Shown one piece after another: positions 44,626 through 55,370 of a stretch of DNA of 64,000 bases. Within the stretch, counting starts at the first letter, position 1. The number at the start of each line of letters is the position of its first letter. A program made the position numbers and the translations under genes. The notes beneath the pieces are model-generated. The model saw nothing but the letters and a program-made list of their open reading frames with translations, ran no database searches and was not told the DNA's origin. Source of the stretch: Heracleum sosnowskyi (lineage: Eukaryota > Streptophyta > Magnoliopsida > Apiales > Apiaceae); contig CM061236.1 of NCBI GenBank assembly GCA_030848705.1, forward strand, positions 57,555,481 to 57,619,480, read 5' to 3'.

Positions 44626-47072
44626 GTTTCCTTGGGTCCTGTTTTGTTAGCCTTTGATTTTCTCTTCACATCATTTTTCACCTTGGGCTCAGATTGAGTT
44701 AAATCAACCTTTGCCTTTGGTGTTGATTTCTGAGGGTTGCTCACATTTTCATTCATAGAATGCATATTTGGAGGAACAAACATGTTATTCACATTCCATG
44801 GCATTTGTGGCACATTAAACATATTCATGTATGGATTAGGCAGAAATGGCATGCTAGCATATGGATTTTGAAATTGTGCATATGGAGCAAACATATTAGG
44901 CATAACAGGCATTGCAGGCATACATGCATTCATTGCAGGCTTAGGCATTTTCACATTAATAGGCTTCTTAACAAATTTGCAATTAGCAGATAAATGACCA
45001 ACACTTCCACAATTAACACATGTTTTTCTAGGAGCATACTTATCAGGTGTGTAATTGTTATGTTTGTTAATCCCTACTTTGCCATTTCTGTTATTCTTTT
45101 TATTGCCCTTATCCTCAACTTGAATTTTCTCTAACTTGTCTTTCAATTGCTTGTTAGACAAGTGACCTACATTAGCTCTTTCAACAGGCTTCTCAACTTT
45201 CTTTGATTTACTAGACTCACCTTGAACAAAGTTCTTGGTGACAGGACCATACTTGTTATTAAGTCTAGTGAGTTCTTCTTTCTTTTCCTCTGTCAACGGA
45301 ACAACATGATCGGTTGATGGTTCATCTGTCAACGGAAGCTTGCATTCCGTTGACGTATCAACCTTCAACGAATGATCATTGTTGTTTGTTGACTCTGATT
45401 CTGATTTTAAGGTTTCAATAGCATACCCTAGCTTCTCTTTGTTCTTTTTCCATGATTGCTCACAGAAAGATTCCATACCTTGAACATTAATGATGTTGCT
45501 AGCAACATTCCTGGAATCTTTCCATTTTGCAATCAATCTCTATTCTATTTCTAGTTGTGTTTTAAGAATCTCTTCCCTTTTTAACACTTTCTCAAGTTCC
45601 AGCTTAGCATCCCTACTAACACACCTCATTTTCTCAAATTCAATGAGATGTGCGTCTAACATGGCATTTCTATCACTTAAGAGCAAATTGGTCTCTTTAA
45701 TTCTTGAGTTCTCTTTGGTAAGTGATTTTAGAGTAACACGCAAATTATACAGTACAGTAGACATATCATTAACTGCACTATCGCATTCCTCTTTAGAAAG
45801 CTCAGAAAGATTAGTAATTGTTACCTGGTTACTAGAGGAACTTGCTTCCTGCTCATGATTGTTAGCCATTAGAGCCAAGTTGACATACTCAACATCATCA
45901 TCTGAATCTTCACCATTACCAGCCCAATCATACTCATGAGACATGAAAGCCTTTTCTTTTTGCTTGAGAAGTTCAAAGTATTTCTTTTTATAATCAACAG
46001 GCTCAATTTTCCTGTTGCCCTTCTCAGCTCTAGGTTTTCTGCAATCTCCAGCATAGTGACCAATCATTCCACAGTTGAAACATTTAGACTTAGACTTTTA
46101 AACCCAATTAGTTTTGCTAGGTTGAAAGTCTCTCCTTGGTGGCCTTGCTTCTGAGTTTCTCTTGAATTTCAACTTAGAAAATTTTCTTGAAAGAAAAGCA
46201 ATGTGCTCATCAAACTCATCTAAGTCATCCAAGTTGGCTGGTTCTTCTTCTTCTTCTGTCATCTTGCCTTTACCCTTACTAACATCACTCCTACAACTAG
46301 CTCGACTAGTTGTGGCTCTTGCAGCTTCTTCATTGTCATCTTCCAGTTGGTTCACAGATGCAACCAATGCAATAGATCCACCTTTCTTTTGCACCTTCTC
46401 AATTTCTTCATCTTGCTCCATTTCCAGCTCATATGTCTTTAAAGTTCCATAAAGCCTTTCAAGAGTATAGTCTTTGTACTCTTGAGTGTTTCTCAAAGAA
46501 ACAGTCATAGGCTTCCGCTCTTTTGGAAGAGCTCTAAGAAATTTGAGGTTTGAATCCTTGGTTTGGTAGACCCTCCCATACAACTTTAATCCATTCAAAA
46601 GCTTTTGAAACCTACTAAATGTATCATTTAGGGTTTCACCAGCTTTAAAATGAAAGTGCTCGTATTGTTGTATGAGGAGTTGCATTTTGTTCTCCCTTAC
46701 TTGCTCAGTTCCTTCACAGAGTGTTCTAACAGTGTCCCATACTTCTTTAGCAGTTATACAGTTGATAACATTGTCAAACATCTCTTGCTCCAAGCCATTG
46801 AACAAAATGTTCATGGTTCTTTTATCTTTATGGACTTCTGCAACATGTTCAACAGTCCATTCTGAGACAGGCTTTGGAATTTCCACATCTTCAGCATCAT
46901 CTGGCAGTCCAACTCTAGATGCAAACTTCATGGGAACGTGTGGACCTTTCTCAATGCAGTCTACATATCTCTCATCCATAGACATGGGATGTAGATGCAT
47001 TTTTACTTTCCAGTGAAATTAATTGTCCTTATCTAGAACTGGTATCTTTACACCTGCATCCTTCTTCACCAT
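44604..47072 (-). pseudogene. gag: Copia B gag with three stops
   Basis: Starts at ATG 47072 like A. In-frame stops: TAA at about 47019-47021 (A has TAC, Tyr), TAA just before the first knuckle at about 46098-46100 (A has GAA, Glu), and TAG at about 45537-45539 (A has CAA, Gln). Knuckles CFNCGMIGHYAGDC and CVNCGSVGHLSANC are kept. The C-terminal end overlaps pol by the same -1 arrangement as in A. Confidence 0.9.
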
Positions 47073-47121
47073 GGTTTCTGTTTTGGCCTTGATCTTTAAA
47101 CTCCTTTTATGTTAGAAGCTC

Positions 47122-47133
47122 GCTCTGATACCA
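47122..47133 (-). other. Primer-binding site of B
   Basis: Minus strand TGGTATCAGAGC, two bases from the LTR. Confidence 0.9.
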
Positions 47134-47135
47134 AT

Positions 47136-48146
47136 TGTTAATCCCAAATGACCTAACAGAATTGCAGAAGGGGGGGTTGAATACAATTCTAGATATATTT
47201 AAACTTAAAACAACTTTTAAATAACTTGACAGAGAAAATAAAAACACAAAAGCAAATATAAAATTTCAGTTGGATGTTTTGAGGATCCAACTGAGATGTT
47301 TTTATTGTGGGAATAATCTGTGTTACAAATGTAGCACAACTGCTCAGTTCCAAATGTAGAGTGAGAGTGCTCTTCAAAGAAAGCTAATACAAAATTATTC
47401 TACCTCACTTCTTACAATAAAATGAACTGCTACACTTGGTTATAAATCCCAAGTTTTCAATGCTATTTTTGGCTACACTAAAAAGTAGTAAAGGTAACCG
47501 CCAACAGCTTGCTTTTCATTCCTTTTGTCCAATGGTCCTTGGAGATCTTGTCTTTTGTCTTCATGCTTATTATGATCCCACTCAAGAACTTTATTGGTAA
47601 ATGGAATTTTTCCTCATTCCCAGTAACCATTTTGATGGCTCCCAATGCAAAGTACACTTCTACATCACCTTTTGATCTGTCAGAAAACCGTCACTATCAC
47701 TTTGTCAACTGTTCAGAAAAGTGATAGTAATCCGTTGATAGTAGTGAGATGTATTCTGTTGATAGCTTTATTCTTCAATCCGTTGATGGTACATTCTTCA
47801 ATCCGTTGATAGTGTAATCTCCATTCCGTTGACATGTCTTCACTTAGGTAAAATTACAAGGCACATTATATTTACAATTAACCAACCTATTTTGCCTATC
47901 TAGTACTTAGTCAACACGACTTAGAAAACCTATCTAATACCTACAACAATTGCCTATCAACTAGTGAAGTATTGTACAGTGCAATTGCTACATTACTCAT
48001 TCCGTTGATGAGACTCATTCCGTTGATGAGCTACCTGTCAACGGAAGCTGCAAAGTAGACCATTCCGTTGACAGCTACAAAATTGACTTAACACAAAATC
48101 TACTAAGTGTTTTATAATTATCATCAAGAACAACATATTCCTAACA
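47136..48146 (-). repeat. LTR shared by copia B (5') and copia C (3')
   Basis: On the minus strand TGTTAGGAATATG ... GGGATTAACA, 1011 bp, diverged from the A LTR. Left side has a primer site (start of B); right side has a purine tract and env-like gene (end of C). Eight exact CGTTGA motifs. Confidence 0.92.
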
Positions 48147-48158
48147 ATCTACCCCAAT
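48147..48158 (-). other. Purine tract of C
   Basis: On the minus strand AATTGGGGTAGAT, the A tract with one G-to-T change (GGGGTAGAT for GGGGGAGAT). Confidence 0.75.
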
Positions 48159-48353
48159 TTATGACTGATAGAATAACAACCATAAATCAAGAGCCTTGAT
48201 GATAACAAAAACACTTAAACAAATTACAAATTACAAATTACAAAAGTAGAAATTGTATTGAGCTTCATGATATTTTAAAAAATTATTGAAAACAAAGTAG
48301 AAGTTTTTACAACACAGGTGCACAGAGTTGCTCCTCTAGCCTGAGCAGATTTA

Positions 48354-50286
48354 TCATCTTTGTCTTTGTGGCCTTGTTTTCTTCCCCTTCTTAGCATTGC
48401 TCTCCTCAATTTGAGCTTGGAGCCTCCTGTAGAAAATCTTCTCTTCTTCATCTTGTTCACCCAACTTGGATTGCATAAATCTTAGAGTTTCATTAGATGC
48501 CTTTTCCAATTGGTCCTCTATTCTGAAGAATCTTCTACAGTTGTCATTGTCTCTGAATTCCTTGTCTCCTACAGTAATTTCTTTCCCATCAGGATTAAGA
48601 GTCAATTGTTTCATACCAAAAGACATTTCTTTAACAGCACCACCTCTTTGCATTTCAACTTCTTGATCTTTCAGATTTAAGTACATGAGAGTATAATTAC
48701 CATCATAATTTCTTCCTTCATCAAATTTTTGTCTTATGGTTGAAAGAATCAAATCAGACCATTCATTGCACACTCCATTCTTCCATTTGAGTAGATAATG
48801 AACATATTTCAGTTCCTTTGTGGTTTTAACTAACAGCTCCTGAATGAACATTATCTTCACACTTCCATCTTTCATGAAATACAGAAGCTTCTCTTTCTTT
48901 TCAGTACCATCATGACAATCTAAAACTAGCTATATCCACAGCTTGTAAATTGTTCAGGTGTTCAGAAGTCAAGTTACCTCCAATTTCAGTCAGTGCATAA
49001 GGATCAACATATGGCATGTTTAAGAATTCAGCATCCATGTGACCTATGCCTCCTCTTGTATTGTGTGGCATCTGCTTTAAGCTTGAAAACATTTCTAACC
49101 ACAGTGCTTTAGGTCTTTGTAAACCAGAAAAGTCTGCAACACTAGAAACATTTTTTATAATACCACCTGACTAAAAATTGACAGGTCTATTGCATTGAAT
49201 AGTGTCAATATGTTTCCACTTCTTATCCTTCTCCCTTTCAAGAACATAGCTCTATTCTAGCCTGTGTTGTTGTCTTCTATTATTCTTCCACAACAACTTG
49301 CTTGATTTGATCAGCCTTTGCACATAGAGATTGAAATCTCTATCTGTTGTTCTTTTAATTTCTTTTCTTCTAGCTTCTTCTTCTTCATCCACTTCTAGAT
49401 TATGTGAATCAACCACAGTAGAAAGAATTAACAAATCAACCTCTTGTAGAATTTCAGATTCATCAGGATCTTGAACAGTGTCAGGATTAGAATCTTCAAT
49501 TTGAGTTGTATTACTGATGAGAGTTGATTGTCTTGGTCTTCTCCTCAAAACAATTTGTGGTTCATAATCTTCACCCACTCCTTCATCATGAATAGTAGTC
49601 CTGACAACCTGAGTATCAGGAACAGTTGGAGTTTAAGTGTCTTCAGTAATTTCTTCAATCCTTATTCCTCTAGACCTTGTTTGTCTAGGCACTGATTGAG
49701 TTGATGATCTCCTTCCTCTTCTAGCTCCTCTCCTACCTCTGCCTCTTCCTCTAACAGGAGCAGGATTAGTAAAGGTTTCCATGATCTCTTTCTGTTGTAT
49801 CAGAAATTCTTCTTGTGAAAGATCAGGATATTCTTCAGTAGCAGTAGAAAGAGCTTTTCTTGCAAACAACTGTTGAACTCTCTTATCAGTGTGATAAAGA
49901 GTAACAACATCACCTCCTTTGGTTGTGAACTTCTGGAAGAGATTAGCAGCATCCTCAGGATTTTCAATAAGTACATCTTCATCACCTTCAGGAATTGTAG
50001 ATAAGGTTTTTCAATGACAAGGCGTCAGGATTTGGTCACCTGTCTGGATTTGCTCTTCCGTCGGGATCTGAGATTTTACTAAGGATCTAACTGTTCTCAC
50101 TCCAGAATCAGAAACATGAGTTGACTGCATGGATTGACTTTGAGAAGTTTGTCTTGTGGACTTCACCACAGCAGCATCAGAGGTTTCTCCTTTTCTTACC
50201 ATGTCATCACCATCATTTCCAGAATTATCATCATCTTTTCTTCTCAATACTAGATCAGGTGTACATTTTGTCTGACTCACCTTCTC
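48354..50286 (-). pseudogene. Env-like gene 3' part of copia C
   Basis: From the break at D (50286) the frame reads VSQTKCTPDLVL..., QIL repeats, an Arg/Gly box (about 49810-49680, RGRGRGRRGARRGRR), NPD and IPEGDE segments, and a C-terminus close to that of A (NCRRFFRIEDQLEKASNET; EEEKIFYRRLQAQIEE). Stops: TGA about 50011-50013, TAA about 49633-49635, TAG 49252-49254, plus one near 49170 and a frameshift between 48910 and 48875. Closest relative here is E. The 5' part of C lies beyond element D. No function known. Confidence 0.78.
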
Positions 50287-52454
50287 TGTAATAGACCAAG
50301 GTATTTTAATAATATTACATTGCTTGAGTATCGTGTGCGGCGATAATATAGTACAGTTGGGATATATAGATGTATATATATGTGTACTCTAGTTGACGAG
50401 TCAACGCTATCTGTGTAAGTCAGTATGGATTTACGTGCTTGTATGATTTGAATGCGTAACTGTGTGAATTGAAATGTTTAAGTGAGTTGTTTGTATCTTA
50501 GAGTCATTTTAAAAGCACTGTTGGACTTTTATCAAATCATCAGAGTGTCTATAAATCATAAAAACCTTCTCTATAATGTCTATGTTATATTTGGAGACTT
50601 TTTAAAAAAATATAAGTTTATTTTAATTGGGCACCAATGATTTATTATGATTTTTTTAAATCATGATTTGCCTTAAAGATGTATTAAACTGTAAAATCTC
50701 TAGTTAAATATCTATAAGTCACAAAAATATGATCTTCATATGTATGTGTTCCTAATTTTATATTCTTGGTTATAAAAATGAGAGTTTATTTATTTTCGGG
50801 CTTTAAGGATTTTTAAATGATTTTATATAGCAACTTTCGAATTAAAGTGTACTTCTTGTAAAATTCATATCTCAATATATATAAGCCCTAAAAATATTTT
50901 AAAAATATGTGTGTGAACCTCATTAGGTGTATTTTGTTTTAAAATTTCAGAATTTATACAAAACCCATTTATTTTGATTTAAATGGCTATTAAAATAGTG
51001 TTTAAGTGGAAAGTGGGGTGTGAAAGGACAAGACTACCCTTGCAAGTGATAAAAGCCTTTTTTCTCTCTTTCTTCCTCATTCCACCAGCTCTCTCTTTTT
51101 TTTTCTCTCAACCCCGTGAGCTCCCTCCCCCTTTACTTTTCATTTCTTTGATTCTTTTAAGCAAATTTTATGAAATTTCTTGGGTGTTAAAGGTTGTTTA
51201 AGTGTTAAGTGTTGATGGGTTGAGCTTTTCCTTGAGTTTTGTTGGTTGCATGCAAGTATATATTCGGGTGTAAGTATATGTGTGTCATAGAGAACTCAAA
51301 CCTTGCATGCAATAAGATTTAATAGCTTAATGAAGGTTGTTAATGGATGGGTTGCAAGAAATTCGAAGTTTGAAGGTGATTTGTGTCGGGGTGCCGATCC
51401 TATGGCTACCATCGAACCAAAACCCCATCGGAAATGATTCCAAAGATGATCCGGTGGGCTTGATGATGATGATGTTGATGTTATTATGCTTGATTGATAA
51501 AGTAGTAAGTGTATGTATGATTTAATTAAGTTGCATGTGATTTTTATTCAAGGATCTTAAGTTGTATAGCTTGTAAATGGTGTTCATAAAGTGGGTTATG
51601 CTTGAATGGATGTCCTTAGTTGATTTTGTTAAAGAAAGAAACTTGCATGTGGTTTTCTTGTTGATCTTGTAAATTTCCAGATTTTATTAAGTTCAAATCT
51701 TAAGTTGTTAAGTGATGTTTCTTTTTGTAGTGAATTTGTTGACAATTATAGTGATCTGCTGCCTTGTATAAATTGTATAAAATCGAGTTGTAATCCGATG
51801 ATGTTCGTTTATAAGTCATTAGAAAGGTATTGCAATTGTCTACAAGTTTCGTTTTATATGTTTTCTGAAATTCCAATCCAAAGTTTGATATTTCTGCACT
51901 TTAAAAATTCGAACAGAAGTGTTTAGTCATTGTGAGCCCTGTTTTCAAAAATTCATAGTAAATCGATCGTACATTCAAAGTTTCTGAGCCATATCATTCT
52001 GGAAATCTCTTTTCGAAACCTACAATTCTTATTTACATTTCATTCCCAGATTCTGTGATTTTAGTACACTAAACTTAGAAATACTAGTGTGCATATGTTC
52101 TGACTCTGTTCTAGCAGTCCATTTGTTTTATTGTTTCAGAATTCATTACTTATCCATTTTTAACGAACCTTACCATTCTGGAAAGGTCTCGGAATTTCCT
52201 TCGAGTTTTGTGTTCGGTACTTTTCAATTTGAGATTTTCTTGTTAGAGTAAATTGAACTTCTTGCAGAACTGGTCATTGGTAATATCAAGTGTATCGGTC
52301 GTGTGGTATTGTGTATGGTTCTATTAGGCTTAGGGTTAGTAAGGTAAGGTATACTTGTTGTCTAATAAGTGGAATACTTGAGTTGGTTTATAAATATTTA
52401 AGTTTAATTATGTTTGTTTGGTGGTTAGTCGGATGTATCCTCGACTGGTTAGAC

Positions 52455-52463
52455 TATAAATAG
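52455..52463 (+). promoter_or_regulatory. TATA box of D 5' LTR
   Basis: TATAAATAG in GACTATAAATAGAGG, a near-perfect plant TATA box; repeated at 62284 in the 3' LTR. It places transcript start near 52485-52490. Confidence 0.75.
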
Positions 52464-52773
52464 AGGAAGTGCTGCCGAAATTTCTATAACTACAAACCTT
52501 TCTAAAAACCTTATCGGCGCCTTTCTCAATTTAAGTCTTTGGTTATCAATCAGAGTACTATAGCACATTAAATGTGTTGTGTGCTAATTGCTTATGTGTA
52601 AAGGTGTAATTATATATGTATATACATAGGTATAGGATTTACGGCAAGGCAAGAGAGACTAACGCGAAGTATTACCTTTCGATTATAGGTCCGAGCAGAA
52701 GCAGACCAGGAAAGGAAATAGCAGTTGAGTCAGTAAGGAACACCAAGAGTCGGAAGTGAAGTAGCCTGTTAAG

Positions 52774-53916
52774 GCAAGTGATCACTTTAACCCCTTATTG
52801 GTTGATAATTATAAGTATACTGCACTGCTATCATACCATGTCATTGCCATGTCATAATACCTTTGTTAAACCCTTGGAAACAAATTCGAATTCTCAAGTT
52901 TCATATTGCTATTGCTCAAATCATTTGAAATATACCCTGAGATCATGTGAACCCTGATAACCCTGAGATTTCCATATTGCTATCATATTGTGTTCACACC
53001 CTACTGTAATACCTTTGATATACTCTTGAATCGGTTTCAAATGATAAATTTGTTATACCTTGCTTGATAAATTCCATAAGGATAATATCTTCGATCAATG
53101 TCTTGAATTCCTTTGAATAACCTTTTAAATATCCCCTCACACTGATTGTGAAAACTATACTTGGTTATAAACCAGATGGACAATTCCTTACTTGCTGATA
53201 TAGATTCTGTCATCTTCCTGATCGATCATTTTAATATGATATAATACTTTGTGATCACTATCTCGACCCAGTTGAACAGTTATACCTTAATACTTGGAAG
53301 AAATTGTATAGTTTAATTCCATCATGTTTTATAAGATAAAACCCCTTATGCTAGGCTGATCTTTTGTCAGTAAGTATAAGGAAGGCCATGCGGTTTGATA
53401 CTGAAAGTGATTGAAAAAATGTTTAAAATGGATTTTTGAAACTATGGGATAAAAACAAAAATGTTTTAGACCGTGACGCCGGTCTGTTAATTTTATGGCT
53501 TTACTGAGCCATGGCCAATGTCAATAAGGGCTAACTAGGGATCCCAAAATAAAGGAGGAATCACACGTAAGGGTGTGATATCCGGAGCTATTCGCGGGTT
53601 GATCACCCGGCTAGCTCGTAGCGATCGATTGAAATCCCAAAACTTTAATTGTAAATTTAAAAGTGCTGATTAATATCAAAAACTCTGATTATTGTATTTT
53701 CGAAACTATATTCGTTTAACTTATGTATATTAAGGTTGCCTCTTCAGAATTGAAATTCAGACTCCATTATTATTCCTGTTGGAAACCTCGTTTTACATTC
53801 ATGTGAAATCTGACAACTGTGTCACTGTCACACTTTGAGCCGTTTTATAGCTTGTTATTTTATATTCGCACTTGCTGAGCATTTGGCTCATTACCTTGCT
53901 TTCTAACCTTTTTCAG
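52774..53916 (+). other. Candidate GC-AG leader intron of D
   Basis: Donor TTAAG|GCAAGTGATC; hairpin TGAGC-atttg-GCTCA (53876-53890) with CTCAT; then TTTCTAACCTTTTTCAG, AG ending at 53916, 26 nt after the stem. In the 3' LTR the acceptor reads TTTCATCTAG and the exon end TATG|GCAAGT, so both sites changed there. Confidence 0.55.
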
Positions 53917-53928
53917 ATAGTCTAGAAG

Positions 53929-54006
53929 ATGGTGCGAACTTACCGTACTGCCCGTAAGAGAACCGGTGGGACTGGTAGAGCATTACGAGATCAGTTGGTG
54001 AGACAG
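53929..54006 (+). CDS. LTR-encoded basic exon of D (26 codons)
   Basis: ATG 12 nt after the predicted acceptor; 26 codons, rich in Arg/Lys (begins MVRTYRTARKRTGG), ending CAG|GTAGGG in phase 0. Unspliced it would stop at TAG 54016-54018. The frame joins the ORF at 54460 without shift. Likely the first coding exon of an accessory protein; no known family recognised. Confidence 0.5.
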
Positions 54007-54225
54007 GTAGGGTGTTAGCAGCAGATTAGATCACTCTAGTTGTCAGGATGTAAACATTTGGAAGTGTAATAGCGGGTTGTAATAACGGTAGATATTGTTT
54101 TCATACTTGAACCTGTTGGCATCCTAGGTTGTGGGGTTGTGGTATTATATTTTGTGGATGTATCACCCGTCTTTATTATATAATTGTAATTATTATGTTA
54201 GTTTAGATTTGGGGGTGTCACAAGT

Positions 54226-54237
54226 TGGTATCAGAGC
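54226..54237 (+). other. Primer-binding site of D
   Basis: TGGTATCAGAGC three bases after the LTR end. Confidence 0.92.
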
Positions 54238-54420
54238 CACAGGTTCGAGTCACTGAAGCAATATAGGTTTAAGTTAACGGGATTAGAATTAATACTTGGG
54301 ATGAGTGTAATAAAAAGGACTAGACCTTAAGGGTGAGTCGTTAGAACTTTTCGTAACCTTAAACCTCGTGACCAAGATATGTAGGTTGTAAGGTGTAATT
54401 GTGGGAATACTAATGTATAG

Positions 54421-54447
<27 letters not shown>
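54421..54447. repeat. (TA)n microsatellite
   Basis: Twenty-seven bases of alternating TA, just upstream of the predicted acceptor of intron 2. Confidence 0.95.
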
Positions 54448-54451
<4 letters not shown>

Positions 54452-54459
54452 TTTTACAG

Positions 54460-54990
54460 CAGCAAGCTCGGCGAGTTCCCTCTCCTGTACCTTCTGACGA
54501 TTCAGATTCTGATAGCCATATTCTTGTGCACTCGGGTTCCATGGCTGGTCGAGAGATTGGTAGTTCGAGTGGTTATGCTAGATCTCGTAGGTCTTCATCT
54601 CCTGATTCCCCATCCGGCTTAGGGATTTCGGGTATTCAGTCTCGTTCTCGATCTGCCTGTGCTATCCCTACTATGGCCTCTAGTTCTAGTGTTTCGGGTT
54701 CTCTAGAGATGGTCCCAGTTTTGGTTTATGAGGCTATGTGCAAGGAATGTGATAATGTGCATGATTACAACAACCAACTGAGGTCCATGATGGACACGTA
54801 TACGGATAGGATGCGCGAGCAGCCTCAGGATCCAGTCATTGTCACTAGGCTCCAAACCCTGATCCAGATTGTGAGGAACCAGATGGATGAGATGCCTCCC
54901 CCTACGAACGTGAAGTTTGGTAAGGCACGAATGGTGTGCCAGATGGTGACTGACGAGCTTCAGAGCATAGTGGACCAGCTCCAGATGTAG
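54460..54990 (+). CDS. Accessory ORF upstream of gag in D (exon 3; unspliced ATG at 54541)
   Basis: An open frame of 176 residues from the predicted acceptor to TAG 54988-54990; from its own ATG (54541) 149 residues. N-side Ser/Asp/Arg-rich (PSDDSDSDSH; SRRSSSPDSPSG), C-side compact and probably helical with Met, Gln and Leu (ECDNVHDYNNQLRSMM; LQTLIQIVRNQMDEM). It lies between the primer site and gag, where gypsy elements usually have only leader, and stays open although gag-pol of the same copy is broken four times. No homology recognised. It could be nucleic-acid binding or a regulator, but that is a guess. Confidence 0.6.
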   Translation, partial: QQARRVPSPVPSDDSDSDSHILVHSGSMAGREIGSSSGYARSRRSSSPDSPSGLGISGIQSRSRSACAIPTMASSSSVSGSLEMVPVLVYEAMCKECDNVHDYNNQLRSMMDTYTDRMREQPQDPVIVTRLQTLIQIVRNQMDEMPPPTNVKFGKARMVCQMVTDELQSIVDQLQM

Positions 54991-55370
54991 ACGGTCGTAT
55001 TATTAGTTATATCGATGTTAGAATAGCGGATAGCCTAGCTATCATTTTCCTCGCATCTACCATTGATGTCAGATTTATGCTACTGTTGTTGTTGTATTCT
55101 GCTAAACCTTATCGTGCAAACTTTTGGGTTGTTGAATTCTATTAGACTTTATCATGAGTTCATTAATTGTGGGATAGTTTCCCCAGATTCCATAATCTGT
55201 TGTTCAATATTCACACTTCCATAATTTCATAACGTATATTTTGTTCCTAGTATACATTATATCCTGCATCTAACTATCTAAACAAATGTTTCGATTTTTG
55301 ATGCTTGCCAAACATATATTGTCAATTTTGTAAACCTGTATTGATTTTTTTTTTTGATTACCATCAAATA
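54991..55370. other. Leader between accessory ORF and gag of D
   Basis: 380 bp, AT-rich, no frame of note, several T-rich runs (TTGATTTTTTTTTTTGATTACC just before gag). I see nothing else in it. Confidence 0.6.

Larger units (their letters stand above)
50287..54222 (+). repeat. 5' LTR of element D (3936 bp)
   Basis: TGTAATAGACCAAGG ... GGGGGTGTCACA. TATA box at 52455; leader donor 52774; hairpin 53876-53890; acceptor 53916; short ATG exon 53929-54006. The region 50290-52440 (U3) shows no gene; 51061-51160 is pyrimidine-rich. Confidence 0.93.
54007..54459 (+). other. Candidate second intron of D, spanning LTR end and primer site
   Basis: Donor CAG|GTAGGG; acceptor GTATTTTTACAG|CAG after a (TA)n run. 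Both ends are in phase 0. Removing it would delete the LTR end and primer site, so the spliced RNA could not be a replication template. Confidence 0.5.

Noticed and set aside
51337..51926. Small frames in LTR D repeated at 61166-61755
   Set aside because: Same reason: an LTR pair. They lie in U3, upstream of the TATA box.
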